Program-made: the position numbers and the translations under genes
NCBI RefSeq assembly: GCF_015752045.1
Contig: NZ_JADOUS010000003.1
Span: 186,001 to 250,000, forward strand
Length of the DNA stretch: 64,000 nucleotides
Direction of reading: 5' to 3'
From: Arthrobacter_D sp015752045
Lineage (GTDB): Bacteria > Actinomycetota > Actinomycetes > Actinomycetales > Micrococcaceae
Shown: piece after piece, positions 35,967-45,410 of the stretch
Layout: each line of letters opens with the position of its first letter
Position numbering within the stretch: position 1 is the first letter of the stretch
Notes under the pieces: model-generated
The model's database searches: none
Told to the model about the DNA's origin: nothing
Seen by the model: the letters and a program-made list of their open reading frames with translations, nothing else

Positions 35967-36410
35967 TCAGCGCGTGTCGAGGTCCTCGAAGACCAGGAAC
36001 GTCTGCGTGTCGAGGACACCGGGCATGGACTGCAGCTGGTCGAAGATGACCTTCCGCAGCCCCACGTTGTCCTCCGCCCGCACCAGGAGGATGACGTCGA
36101 AGTCCCCGCCGACCAGTGCGATGTGGTGGATCTCGGGGACGCTGCGGAGCCTGTCGCGGAGCTCGCGCCAGGAGTGCTGCCGCACCTTGAGGGTCACGTA
36201 GGCGGAGGAACGGAGGCCGGCCTTCGCCGGGTCGATGATCGCTGTGAACCGCGTCAGCACGCCGTCCTCGGTGAGCTTCGCGATGCGGGAGTAGGCATGG
36301 GCCCGCGAGATGTGCACGCGCTCTGCGACGGAGGTCACGGACTGCCGCCCGTCCCGGGTGAGTTCGGCGAGGATCTTCCGATCGACGTCGTCGAGCACTC
36401 CGTCCACCAC
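35967..36410 (-). CDS. Lrp/AsnC family regulator (BkdR-like)
   Basis: The 147-residue protein has an N-terminal helix-turn-helix (LDDVDRKILAELTRDGRQSVTSVAERVHISRAHAYSRI) and a C-terminal RAM ligand domain (EIHHIALVGGDFDVILLVRAED). It is divergent from the 2-oxoacid dehydrogenase operon, the arrangement known for BkdR-type activators that respond to branched-chain amino acids. The control of the operon is inferred. Confidence 0.9.
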   Translation of the reverse strand: MVDGVLDDVDRKILAELTRDGRQSVTSVAERVHISRAHAYSRIAKLTEDGVLTRFTAIIDPAKAGLRSSAYVTLKVRQHSWRELRDRLRSVPEIHHIALVGGDFDVILLVRAEDNVGLRKVIFDQLQSMPGVLDTQTFLVFEDLDTR

Positions 36411-36425
36411 GTGTCCACGCTCCTT

Positions 36426-36436
36426 TGCGTAATGCA
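36426..36436. promoter_or_regulatory. Lrp-type palindrome in the divergent promoter region
   Basis: TGCGTAATGCA has TGC/GCA arms around an A/T-containing centre, as in many Lrp/AsnC sites, and lies 16 bp upstream of the regulator ATG. The rest of the 207-bp gap (36411-36617) contains A/T-rich patches such as GTGGATACAAAAGATG and a CATACT -10-like hexamer toward the E1 gene. No full consensus promoter was found. Confidence 0.4.
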
Positions 36437-36617
36437 GGTCACACTGCCAATTCGTCCAAAGAATACATCGGTAACAGGGCGAAGATCCACACTTCGGCGA
36501 CTCCGTGGATACAAAAGATGCCCGCTGGCCATACTGGTCTCACACAGCATCCAGTGCCGGAGCACCGCTCCGTGCCATGAAGGAAAAGCCGTTCCAACGG
36601 CTGGGGATGGAGGCGGA

Positions 36618-37820
36618 ATGAGTACGGCAACGAATGAGGGCCGCGGCAGCATGCTGGGCGGGGCATCCGAGCGCGGAGTGCACGACGGCGGCACGACGCC
36701 GGACGGCGCCCTGCTCCCGTCGGCGGAGCCCGTGCAACTGGTCGACCCGGACGGTCGCCATCACACGGACGCGCGCTACCTGCTTCCCGACGGCGACGTG
36801 CTGCTCGCCGCCTACGGCCGCCTCGTCGCCGGCCGCCGCATCAACGATCAGGCCAACGCGCTCGTCCGCCAGGGCCGGATGGCCGTGTACCCCTCCTCCC
36901 ACGGGCAGGAGGCCTGCCAGGTCGCCGCCGCCGTGGTCCTCGGCGACGAGGACTGGCTCTTCCCGACCTACCGGGACACGGTCGCGGTCATCACGCGCGG
37001 CGTCGACCCGCTCCAGGTCCTCACGCTGCTCCGCGGCGACTGGCACAGCGGCTACGACCCGTACGAGCACCGCGTGGCCACCCAGGCCACGCCGCTGGCC
37101 ACGCAGCTCCTCCACGCGGTCGGTGTAGCCCACGCGGCCAAGCTGCGCGGCGAACCGACCGTCGTGCTCGCCATGTGCGGTGACGGAGCGACCAGCGAGG
37201 GCGACTTCCACGAGGCCCTGAACTTCGCTGCCGTGTTCCATGTCCCCGTCGTGTTCTTCGTCCAGAACAACGAATTCGCCATCTCGGTGCCGCTCAGGAA
37301 CCAGAGCGTCGCGCCGTCCCTCGCGCACAAGGCCATCGGGTACGGCATGCCCGGTGAGCGTGTGGACGGCAACGACCTCGCCGCGCTCCTCGCCGTGCTT
37401 GGAGGCGCCGTGCGCAGGGCCCGCGACGGCGGCGGCCCCACCCTCGTCGAAGCCCACACCTACCGGATGCAGGCCCATACCAACGCGGACGACGCGACGC
37501 GCTACCGCTCCGCCGACGACGTCCAGCGCTGGGTGCCGAAGGATCCGATCATCCGCATGCGCACCTACCTGCGGGCGCTGGACCTGCTCACGGACGAGAA
37601 GGAGCAGTCCCTGGCCGACGAGGCGGACGCGATTGCCGCCGCCATCCGGAAGGGACTCAACACGGAGGTCCAGGTGAACCCTGCAGAGCTGTTCGAGTAC
37701 GTATACACGGAGAAGACGACGCAGCTGCGCGAGCAGGCCGAGCAGCTGCGCGAGGAACTGGCGCGCGACGCCGCAGGCACAGGAACCCCCACGTCGGACA
37801 CGAAGGCGGACCAACCATGA
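36618..37820 (+). CDS. 2-oxoacid dehydrogenase E1 component, alpha subunit
   Basis: This 400-residue thiamine-diphosphate enzyme subunit decarboxylates a 2-oxo acid and passes the acyl group to the E2 lipoyl domain. The ThDP motif is MCGDGATSEGDFHEALNFAAVFHVPVVFFVQNN, centred near residue 200. The C-terminal tail (about 355-400) is a charged coiled coil. GGAGGCGGA precedes the ATG at 36618. The divergent Lrp regulator favours a branched-chain 2-oxoacid substrate; pyruvate is the alternative. ATGA overlap with the next gene. Confidence 0.9.
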   Translation: MSTATNEGRGSMLGGASERGVHDGGTTPDGALLPSAEPVQLVDPDGRHHTDARYLLPDGDVLLAAYGRLVAGRRINDQANALVRQGRMAVYPSSHGQEACQVAAAVVLGDEDWLFPTYRDTVAVITRGVDPLQVLTLLRGDWHSGYDPYEHRVATQATPLATQLLHAVGVAHAAKLRGEPTVVLAMCGDGATSEGDFHEALNFAAVFHVPVVFFVQNNEFAISVPLRNQSVAPSLAHKAIGYGMPGERVDGNDLAALLAVLGGAVRRARDGGGPTLVEAHTYRMQAHTNADDATRYRSADDVQRWVPKDPIIRMRTYLRALDLLTDEKEQSLADEADAIAAAIRKGLNTEVQVNPAELFEYVYTEKTTQLREQAEQLREELARDAAGTGTPTSDTKADQP

Positions 37821-38887
37821 CGCAGACCACGGCGGCGCCCACGGGCGGCGTGTCAGCCCGGCCCGACGCCGCGCCGGGAGGACGCATCATGTCCACCTTC
37901 GCCAAGGCCCTCAACGCCGCCCTTGCCGACTCCATGGCTGCCGACGCCTCCGTGCTGATGTTCGGCGAGGACGTCGGGACGCTCGGCGGCGTCTTCCGCA
38001 TCACGGACGGCCTGACGGCCCGCTTCGGGGAGGAACGCTGCTTCGACACCCCGCTCGCGGAGGCCGGCATCATGGGCATGGCCATCGGCATGGCGATGAA
38101 CGGCATGAAGCCCGTCGTCGAGATGCAGTTCGACGCCTTCGCCTACCCGGCCTTCGAGCAGGTGGTCAGCCACGTCGCGAAGATGCCGAACCGCACGAAG
38201 GGCAAGGTCCGCCTCCCCCTCGTCATCAGGATCCCGTACGCCGGCGGCATCGGCGGCGTGGAACACCACTGCGATTCCTCCGAGGCCTACTACGCACACA
38301 CCCCCGGCCTGACGGTCCTCGCCCCCGCGACCGTCCGCGACGCCTACTTCATGCTGCGTGAGGCGATAGCGTCCCCGGACCCCGTGGTGTTCCTCGAACC
38401 GAAGAAGCTGTACTGGTCCAAGGAGGAGGTCGACCTCGCGGAGCTGCGCAGGACCTTCGAGGCCGGACAGGCCCCCCGCCGCATCGGCAAGGCCGTCGTC
38501 GCCCGCCCCGGGACGGACGCGACCCTCATCAGCTACGGGCCGTCCGTGCCGACCGCGCTCGCCGCCGCCGCCGCGGCCGCCGAGGAGGGCCGGTCCATCG
38601 AGGTCATCGACCTCCGCTCCATCGTGCCGTTCGACGACGAGACCGTGTGCGCGAGCGTCCGCCGGACCGGGCGCGCCGTCGTCGTCGCCGAGGCCCCGGG
38701 CTTCGCGTCCGTGGCGTCCGAGATCGTGGCCCGGGTGCAGGAACGCTGCTTCCACTCCCTCGCCGCCCCGGTGCTGCGCGTGACCGGTTTCGACATCCCG
38801 TATCCCTCGCCCAAGCTCGAACATTTCTACCTCCCGAGCGTCGACCGCATCCTCGACGCCGTGGACGACCTGCAGTGGGAGGACTGA
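37817..38887 (+). CDS. 2-oxoacid dehydrogenase E1 component, beta subunit
   Basis: The 356-residue subunit completes the alpha2beta2 E1. It shows MFGEDVGTLGGVFRITDGL near residue 50, the cofactor-contacting DTPLAEAGIMGMAIGMAMNG near 80 and VEMQFDAFAYPAFEQ near 105. A 25-residue Ala/Gly-rich N-terminal extension precedes the domain, so the ATG at 37891 is a possible alternative start. It is coupled to E1 alpha, and the E2 gene starts 1 bp after its stop. Confidence 0.92.
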   Translation: MTQTTAAPTGGVSARPDAAPGGRIMSTFAKALNAALADSMAADASVLMFGEDVGTLGGVFRITDGLTARFGEERCFDTPLAEAGIMGMAIGMAMNGMKPVVEMQFDAFAYPAFEQVVSHVAKMPNRTKGKVRLPLVIRIPYAGGIGGVEHHCDSSEAYYAHTPGLTVLAPATVRDAYFMLREAIASPDPVVFLEPKKLYWSKEEVDLAELRRTFEAGQAPRRIGKAVVARPGTDATLISYGPSVPTALAAAAAAAEEGRSIEVIDLRSIVPFDDETVCASVRRTGRAVVVAEAPGFASVASEIVARVQERCFHSLAAPVLRVTGFDIPYPSPKLEHFYLPSVDRILDAVDDLQWED

Positions 38888-38888
38888 C

Positions 38889-40478
38889 ATGAGTGCACCC
38901 GCCGTCGATTCCGGGCTCCAGGTGTTCGCCCTTCCCGATCTCGGAGAGGGGCTGACCGAGGCCGAGCTGGTGTCCTGGCTCGTCGCCGAGGGCGACACCG
39001 TGGCCGTCGACCAGCCGATCGCGGAAGTCGAGACCGCCAAGTCGGTCGTCGAGGTCCCCTCGCCCTTCGCGGGGACCGTCGCCGTGCTGCACGGCAGGCC
39101 CGGCGAAGTGCTCGAGGTCGGTGCGCCGTTCCTCTCCGTCCGGCCCGACGGCGTGGACGGCGGACCGGCGGGCGAGATCTCGGGGACTGCCGGTCCCGCA
39201 GCGGCTGCCCTCCGCGAGGAGTCCGGTGTCCCTGCCGCCGCCACCGGGGACGATGGCGACGCAGCCGCGAACAGCGGCGGCTCGGGGAACGTGCTCATCG
39301 GTTACGGCACTCCCGGCGGTCTCACCGGTGGCCGCACCCGGCCGCGCAAGGGAGCGACGCCGGGGGCCGCAGTGTCGGCACCGCCTGCCGCTGCGTCGGA
39401 CGCCGTTCCGGCCTCGCCATCGACTGCGGCTCCGGCCCTGCCGGCGGCCGCCGCCTCACCGGCACCGACGTCCGCCGCCTCACCGGCACCGACGTCCGCC
39501 GCTTCGCCCGACGGCGGGACGGCTCCGACGTGTGTGTCGCCCCTGGTCCGGAAACTCGCGCGTGACCACGGCGTCCGGCTCACCGATCTCCGCGGATCGG
39601 GGGAGAAGGGGATGATTCTGCGCCGCGACGTGGAGCAGGCGATCGCCGCGGGGACGGCGTCGTCGGATCTCGAAGTCGCCGTCGAAGCCGCCCCCGGCGC
39701 AACGCCGGTGACCCGCGCGCCGGACGGCACCACCGAGCCGGCGGACGCCCCACTCGATTCCCGGTCCGGGCTCGTCGTCCTCGAACGCAGCCCGCTGCGG
39801 GGGGTGCGCCGGACCATCGCCGACGCGATGACCCGCAGCCGGCGCGAGATCCCCGAGGCCACGGTCTGGGTCGACGTCGACGCCACCGCCCTCGTGGAAC
39901 TGCGCGAGGCGATGAAGCGCCGCACGCCGGACGCCGTGCCCGGCCTGCTCGCCTTCGTGGCACGGTTCGTCGTGGCGGGCCTCGCCCGCTACCCGGAGCT
40001 GAACAGCCGGATCGCGACGGCCGACGACGGAGCCCAGGAGATCGTGCGGGTGGACGGCGTGAACCTCGGGATCGCCGCGCAGACGGATCGGGGCCTCGTA
40101 GTGCCCAGCGTCCGACGGGCCGACACCCTGTCCGCCCGGGGGCTCGACACCGAGATCCGCCGCCTTGCCGTCCTGGCGCGCGAGGGCAAGGCCACGCCGT
40201 CGGACCTGTCCTCCGGCACCTTCACCCTGAACAACTACGGGGTGTTCGGCGTGGACGGCAGCGCAGCCATCATCAACTACCCCGAATCGGCGATCCTCGG
40301 GATGGGCAGGATCATCGACCGGCCCTGGGTCGTGGACGGTGGGCTCGCGGTGCGCAAGGTGACCGAGCTGACGCTCGCGTTCGACCACCGCGTGTGCGAC
40401 GGCGGAACCGCCGGGGGCTTCCTGCGGTTCGTCGCGGACGCGATCGAGAACCCGGGCGGGATGCTCGCCGACCTGTAG
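38889..40478 (+). CDS. dihydrolipoamide acyltransferase E2 component
   Basis: The 529-residue protein has one lipoyl domain with the modified Lys in VETAKSVVEVPSP near residue 51, then a long Ala/Pro linker. A peripheral subunit-binding domain follows (SPLVRKLARDHGVRLTDLRGSG, near 217), then the acyltransferase domain with the catalytic His in AFDHRVCDGGTAGGFL near 500. The linker contains two exact repeats of SAASPAPT. No E3 gene is in the window, so the complex probably shares a lipoamide dehydrogenase encoded elsewhere. Confidence 0.93.
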   Translation: MSAPAVDSGLQVFALPDLGEGLTEAELVSWLVAEGDTVAVDQPIAEVETAKSVVEVPSPFAGTVAVLHGRPGEVLEVGAPFLSVRPDGVDGGPAGEISGTAGPAAAALREESGVPAAATGDDGDAAANSGGSGNVLIGYGTPGGLTGGRTRPRKGATPGAAVSAPPAAASDAVPASPSTAAPALPAAAASPAPTSAASPAPTSAASPDGGTAPTCVSPLVRKLARDHGVRLTDLRGSGEKGMILRRDVEQAIAAGTASSDLEVAVEAAPGATPVTRAPDGTTEPADAPLDSRSGLVVLERSPLRGVRRTIADAMTRSRREIPEATVWVDVDATALVELREAMKRRTPDAVPGLLAFVARFVVAGLARYPELNSRIATADDGAQEIVRVDGVNLGIAAQTDRGLVVPSVRRADTLSARGLDTEIRRLAVLAREGKATPSDLSSGTFTLNNYGVFGVDGSAAIINYPESAILGMGRIIDRPWVVDGGLAVRKVTELTLAFDHRVCDGGTAGGFLRFVADAIENPGGMLADL

Positions 40479-40492
40479 GCGGACGGGAACGG

Positions 40493-40521
40493 TCCGCCGG
40501 GTCCTTCGAGGGCCCGGCGGA
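40493..40521. terminator. hairpin after the E2 gene
   Basis: TCCGCCGGG (40493-40501) pairs with CCCGGCGGA (40513-40521) around an 11-nt loop containing TTCG. It begins 15 bp after the stop codon and probably ends the operon. Confidence 0.7.
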
Positions 40522-40553
40522 GTAGACTGTGGGTCCCACGATGAATCAGGTGC

Positions 40554-40937
40554 ATGATGAAAATCGGCCGGAATCACAGGAAGCACGACCCGCAGCCCGC
40601 ACCTCCGTCCACCTGGGCGTCGACGGCCGCCGGCGGGCCGGCGCAGGACCCGCCGCACGCTGGGCCGCACGCCCACAGATCCTTCTTCGACGGACTCGAC
40701 ACCGCCGCTCGGACCTTCCTCGGACCCGCGGCGCGCACCGACGGGGGCACGCCGGTGGTGCATCGTCATGACGCCGCAGAGGATCTCTCCGACAGCACGC
40801 TGCTGTCCATGGAGATCCACACGGACTCCCTCGGGCACCACTACGCGGTGCAAAAGCACCCCTCGGCACCGCCCGCGTCCACACAGCCGGAAGAGCGGGA
40901 GCAGCCGGACGGGCACGGGGGACCCGAGAGGTCCTAG
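40554..40937 (+). CDS. hypothetical protein, Pro/His-rich
   Basis: The 127-residue frame begins MMKIGRNHRKHDPQPAPP and is rich in Pro, Ala and His, with a more ordered middle (SFFDGLDTAARTFLGPAART; STLLSMEIHTDSLGHHYAVQKH). No family is recognised and no membrane segment is seen. It lies between a terminator and the UvrA-like gene on the same strand. Codon bias is compatible with a real gene, but the evidence is limited. Confidence 0.5.
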   Translation: MMKIGRNHRKHDPQPAPPSTWASTAAGGPAQDPPHAGPHAHRSFFDGLDTAARTFLGPAARTDGGTPVVHRHDAAEDLSDSTLLSMEIHTDSLGHHYAVQKHPSAPPASTQPEEREQPDGHGGPERS

Positions 40938-41022
40938 CCGCCTCCCGCCCCGATCGGCAAGCGGGTCCATCGCGGGGCAGGACGGTCCCATGCGCTCATC
41001 GGAAAACCGTAGGGTGGGGTTG

Positions 41023-43572
41023 GTGATCGAGTCCCCGAACAACGCCCCCACCCACCCCGCCATAACCCGGGACGGCTTCGTCAGCGTCCGTGGTGCCAGC
41101 GAGAACAACCTGCGGGGCGTCGACGTCGATGTCCCGCGCGACGCCGTGGTGGCCTTCACCGGCGTCTCCGGTTCGGGCAAGTCGTCGCTGGCGTTCGGGA
41201 CGATCTACGCCGAGGCGCAGCGCCGCTACCTCGAATCCGTCGCACCCTACGCGCGCAGGCTCATCCAGCAGGGGCACTCTCCGCACGTCGGCTCGATCAC
41301 CGGGCTCCCTCCCGCCGTGGCGCTCCAGCAACGGCGCGGCACGCCGAGCGTGCGCTCGACCGTGGGGACACTCACCACCCTCTCCAATTCGCTCAGGATG
41401 CTGTACTCCCGCGCGGGCACCTACCCGGCGGACGCCGTCGAACGGCTGGAATCCGATGCCTTCTCGCCCAACACCGCCGGGGGAGCGTGTCCGCGGTGCC
41501 ACGGACTGGGGATCGCGCGGGACGTCACCGAGGAGACGCTCGTCCCCGACCAGGACCTGACCATCCGCGAGGGCGCCATCGCCGCCTGGCCGGGCGCCTG
41601 GCAGGGCAAGAACCTCCGCGACATCGTCAGCGAGCTCGGCCACGACATCGACGTCCCCTGGCGGAGGCTCCCGAAGCAGGCGCGGGACTGGCTGCTGTTC
41701 ACGGAGGAGCAGCCCGTCGTCGAAGTCACGCCGCAGCGGGACCGGGTGGCCAAGCCGTACAAGGGGCGCTTCTGGAGTGCCAAGAGCTACGTGATGCACA
41801 CCCTCCGCGACTCGAAGAGCCAGCAGATGCGCGACCGCGTGCTGCCCTTCATGGAGTCCGGCCCGTGCGGCGTGTGCGGTGGCAGCGGCCTGCGGCCCGA
41901 GGCGCTCGCCGTGACCTTCGCCGGGCTGTCGATCGCGGAGGCGAACGCCCTCCCGCTGGCGGACCTCGCCGCCCACCTCGAGCCGGCGGCCACGCTGGAG
42001 CACCCGGTCGCAGCCCACCGGTCGTGGACCTCGGGGGAGGGGACGGAAGTCTCGGTCACCATCAGCCGCGATCTCGTCCAGCGGCTCGGCGTCCTCGTGG
42101 ACCTCGGCCTGGGCTACCTCAGCCTGAGCCGCTCCACCCCCACGCTCTCGCCCGGCGAGATGCAGCGCCTGCGCATCGCCACGCAGCTCCGGTCCGGCCT
42201 GTTCGGCGTCGTCTACGTGCTCGACGAGCCGTCCGCCGGACTGCACCCCGCCGACGTCGAGCCGCTCCTCGCCGTCCTGGAAGCACTGAAGGACGCCGGG
42301 AACTCGGTGTTCGTCGTCGAACACAACATGGACGTCGTCCGGCACTCGGACTGGATCGTGGACGTCGGCCCGCTCGCCGGGGAGGGCGGGGGCGGCATCA
42401 TCTACAGCGGCCCCGCCGGCGGGCTCGTCGACGTCCAGGCCTCCCTCACCGCGCCGTTCCTCGCCCGGACCGCGCCCACGGCGCCGGTCGACGGCGCCCG
42501 ACGGGAGCCCTCGGCCTGGCTGCGCCTCGAGGGGATCCGCCGCCACAACCTCCAGGGGCTCGACGCCGCCATCCCCGTGGGCGTCCTGACCGCGGTGACG
42601 GGTGTGTCCGGATCCGGGAAGTCGACGCTCGTCAGCAAGGTCCTCGCGGAGGCCGTCGGGGCGCACGTCCGCGACGACACCCCCGCCGACGCCGAACCCG
42701 TCGACGCCGAGCCGGCCCACGAGGCGGACCCTGGCTCCACGGTGGCGGGCATCAGCGGACTGGAGGCCTTCGACCGCCTGGTCAGCGTGGACCAGAAACC
42801 CATCGGGCGGACACCGCGCTCCAATCTCGCGACCTACACGGGACTGTTCGACGCCGTGCGGAAGGCGTTCGCCGCGACACCCGCTGCGAGGTCACGGGGC
42901 TTCGGGGCCGGGCGGTTCTCCTTCAACGTGCAGGGTGGACGCTGCGAGACCTGCCAGGGCGAGGGCTTCGTGGCAGTGGAACTCCTGTTCCTGCCCGGGA
43001 GCTACGGCCCCTGCCCGGCCTGTGCCGGATCCCGCTACAACGAGGAGACGCTCGAGGTCACGCTGGACGGCCGCACCGTCGCGGACGTCCTCGGGATGAC
43101 CGTCGACGATGCCGCCTCCTTCCTCGGGGGCATCCCGGCGGCAGCCCGCTCGCTCGCCACGCTGCAGGAGGTGGGCCTGGGCTACCTGCGCCTGGGGCAG
43201 CCTGCCACCGAACTCTCCGGAGGGGAGGCCCAGCGCATCAAGCTGGCCACCGAACTGCAACGGGCACGGCGTGGCCATACCCTCTACCTGCTGGACGAGC
43301 CGACCACCGGCCTCCATCCCGCGGATGTCGTCCTGCTCCTCGCGCAGCTGGGGAAGCTGGTCGGGGCCGGCAACACGGTGGTCGTCGTCGAACACACGAT
43401 GGCGGTCGTCGCAGCCGCCGACTGGGTGATCGACCTCGGCCCGGGGGGAGGGTCCGCCGGCGGCAGGATCGTGGCCGCCGGCACGCCCGCTCAGATCGCC
43501 GGGCTCGGTCCGGACGTGAGCGCGACGGCGCCGTACCTCGCGGAACACCTCGGAGCACAGGGCGGGGCCTGA
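41023..43572 (+). CDS. UvrA-like ABC ATPase (short UvrA paralogue)
   Basis: The product of about 850 residues is shorter than canonical UvrA (about 950). It has two ABC ATPase halves: Walker A GVSGSGKSSLAFG near residue 45 and GVSGSGKSTLV near 530, Walker B VYVLDEPSAGLHPADV and LYLLDEPTTGLHPADV. Zinc pairs are CPRCHGLG, CGVCGGSGL, CETCQGEGF and CPACAGSRY. The second signature LSGGEAQRIKLA is normal, but the first reads LSPGEMQRLRIA. Such paralogues occur with antibiotic resistance or repair roles. The GTG at 41023 has AGGGTGGGG before it; the ATG at 40990 is an alternative. Confidence 0.88.
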   Translation: MIESPNNAPTHPAITRDGFVSVRGASENNLRGVDVDVPRDAVVAFTGVSGSGKSSLAFGTIYAEAQRRYLESVAPYARRLIQQGHSPHVGSITGLPPAVALQQRRGTPSVRSTVGTLTTLSNSLRMLYSRAGTYPADAVERLESDAFSPNTAGGACPRCHGLGIARDVTEETLVPDQDLTIREGAIAAWPGAWQGKNLRDIVSELGHDIDVPWRRLPKQARDWLLFTEEQPVVEVTPQRDRVAKPYKGRFWSAKSYVMHTLRDSKSQQMRDRVLPFMESGPCGVCGGSGLRPEALAVTFAGLSIAEANALPLADLAAHLEPAATLEHPVAAHRSWTSGEGTEVSVTISRDLVQRLGVLVDLGLGYLSLSRSTPTLSPGEMQRLRIATQLRSGLFGVVYVLDEPSAGLHPADVEPLLAVLEALKDAGNSVFVVEHNMDVVRHSDWIVDVGPLAGEGGGGIIYSGPAGGLVDVQASLTAPFLARTAPTAPVDGARREPSAWLRLEGIRRHNLQGLDAAIPVGVLTAVTGVSGSGKSTLVSKVLAEAVGAHVRDDTPADAEPVDAEPAHEADPGSTVAGISGLEAFDRLVSVDQKPIGRTPRSNLATYTGLFDAVRKAFAATPAARSRGFGAGRFSFNVQGGRCETCQGEGFVAVELLFLPGSYGPCPACAGSRYNEETLEVTLDGRTVADVLGMTVDDAASFLGGIPAAARSLATLQEVGLGYLRLGQPATELSGGEAQRIKLATELQRARRGHTLYLLDEPTTGLHPADVVLLLAQLGKLVGAGNTVVVVEHTMAVVAAADWVIDLGPGGGSAGGRIVAAGTPAQIAGLGPDVSATAPYLAEHLGAQGGA

Positions 43573-43729
43573 CCCCGCGGTCCTGTACCGGCGGTGCTGG
43601 AATGGTGGCCCTGCACCGGCAGTCCTCCACCGCCGCCGGCGCGGTGTGGTCCACGGCGGGACGAAGCATCCGCCACGGCGGCACGCGCGGCGTCTTGAGG
43701 TGAGGCCGTCCGACGGTTCTACTGGGACC

Positions 43730-44353
43730 ATGACGTTCCTCGGCGCCCGACGCGGGCTGCAGCTCCTGATCGGCCTCTTCCTCTACGGTTTCTCGCTCGC
43801 CATGATGATCAGGGCTACGCTCGGGGTCTCGCCGTGGGACGTCCTCGGGCAGGGTGGATCGCTCAGGACCGGCATCCCGTTCGGCTTCATGACCAACATC
43901 ATCGGCGTCATCGTCCTGCTGCTCTGGATCCCGCTCCGGCAGCGTCCCGGCATCGGGACCGTGCTGAACGTCCTGCTCGTAGGGCCCAGTGCCGAGATCG
44001 GGCTCGCGCTGCTCGGAGAGCCCAGCCAGCTGTGGGCGCGGATCCTGCTGTTCACCGGCGGACTGGTGCTGCTGGCGGTTGCCAGCGGCCTCTACATCGG
44101 CGCTCGGCTCGGCCCGGGCCCGCGCGACGGCCTCATGACAGGGCTCCACGCCCGGTTCGGGCTGCCGATCTGGCTGGTCCGGACGGCCATCGAGGGGACC
44201 GTGCTGCTGCTCGGCTGGCTGCTCGGCGGGTCCGTCGGTCTCGGTACCGTCGCCTTCGCCCTGCTCATCGGGCCGATGATCAACATCGCGCTGCCGATCT
44301 TCCGCATGCCCGAACGGCGCCAGGGCCCGGCGCCGGCCGCCGTCGCCGCCTGA
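43730..44353 (+). CDS. YczE/YyaS/YitT family membrane protein
   Basis: This 207-residue protein has five or six predicted helices. The motifs LIGLFLYGFSLAMMIRATLGVSPWDVLGQG and GARLGPGPRDGLMTGLHARFGLPIWLVRTAIE are typical of the YczE group. Function is unknown; in Bacillus a member is needed for surfactin production. ATG at 43730 is chosen because the membrane domain begins directly after it. Confidence 0.85.
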   Translation: MTFLGARRGLQLLIGLFLYGFSLAMMIRATLGVSPWDVLGQGGSLRTGIPFGFMTNIIGVIVLLLWIPLRQRPGIGTVLNVLLVGPSAEIGLALLGEPSQLWARILLFTGGLVLLAVASGLYIGARLGPGPRDGLMTGLHARFGLPIWLVRTAIEGTVLLLGWLLGGSVGLGTVAFALLIGPMINIALPIFRMPERRQGPAPAAVAA

Positions 44354-44533
44354 CCGGACCGCCCGGGCACGGCACCTGCCGCCGTCTGGCCGGACCGCCC
44401 GAGCCGGGCACCACCGGACGCCTGCCGGGCCGAGCACCGCACCGACGCCGTGCAGTATCCAGCAGCGCGCCGCGCGGCCCGGGTCCGATGCCCGCCGCCC
44501 TAGACTGGAACTCCTGCCGTCAGAGAGGACCCC

Positions 44534-45397
44534 ATGACCACCGACGCCCCCAGCGCCGAGACCCGCAGTCCGTGGCGCGAGCTCGGACCGGGCATCTACG
44601 TGCTGCGCACCCCGGCTTTCCGGATGAATGTCGGGCTCATCGTCGGCTCCGAGCAGGCGCTGGTCGTCGATACCGGCGCGGGACCGCTTGGTGCGGCCGA
44701 GGTGTACTCCCACGTGCGGGCCGTCACCGGCCTGCCGCTCGTCGTCGTGAACACGCACGCCCATGCGGATCACTTCTTTGGGAACAGCTACTTCGCCGCG
44801 CATGGCGTCGAGGAGTTCTGGGCCACGTCGCGGTGCGGCGCCGTCCAGGCCGAGAACGGCGAGGACCAGCGGACACTGGTCGCCGCCGTCGAACCCGCCA
44901 TGGGTGCGGGCGAGGGCGAGCACACGCGGATCCTCGCCGCGAACCGGCTGGTGGAGGGCAAGCCCGTGGACCTCGACCTGGGCGAACAGTCGGTGACGCT
45001 GTTCCACCTCGGTCGCGGCCACACCGATCACGATCTGCTCGTGGGTGCCGGGAACGTCCTGTTCACCGGCGACCTCGTGGAGGAGGGTACCGACCCCGCC
45101 TTCGAGGATTCGTTCCCTGTGGACTGGGTGCGGACGCTCGGCAAGGTCACGGCGCTGGAGGACCTCTACGACGTGTTCGTTCCCGGCCACGGCGAGCCCG
45201 TGGCCGTCGAGGACGTCGTCACGCAGATGAACACGATGCGCAGCGCCATCCGGGTGACCCGGATGGCGATGGACGAGGCCTCGGTGGACATGACGAAGGC
45301 CATCCCGATCCTGCCGTACGGCCCCGAGCAGTCCCGCGCGCTCCTCATCCGCCTGCGCACGCTCGCGCACTGGAAGTGGCTGACGCGCAAGCACTGA
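44534..45397 (+). CDS. MBL-fold metallo-hydrolase
   Basis: The 287-residue protein carries the zinc motif HAHADHFFGNSYF near residue 77, a further His in GRGHTDHDLLVGAGNVLFTGDLVEEG with Asp near 180 and a late His in FVPGHGEPV. There is no signal peptide. Members of this quinoprotein-relay-like group hydrolyse varied esters, lactones or thioesters; the substrate is not evident. Start ATG at 44534 follows AGAGAGGA. The preceding 180-bp gap holds two copies of CCGGACCGCCCG. Confidence 0.88.
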   Translation: MTTDAPSAETRSPWRELGPGIYVLRTPAFRMNVGLIVGSEQALVVDTGAGPLGAAEVYSHVRAVTGLPLVVVNTHAHADHFFGNSYFAAHGVEEFWATSRCGAVQAENGEDQRTLVAAVEPAMGAGEGEHTRILAANRLVEGKPVDLDLGEQSVTLFHLGRGHTDHDLLVGAGNVLFTGDLVEEGTDPAFEDSFPVDWVRTLGKVTALEDLYDVFVPGHGEPVAVEDVVTQMNTMRSAIRVTRMAMDEASVDMTKAIPILPYGPEQSRALLIRLRTLAHWKWLTRKH

Positions 45398-45410
45398 GGC
45401 CGGCGTCCGC

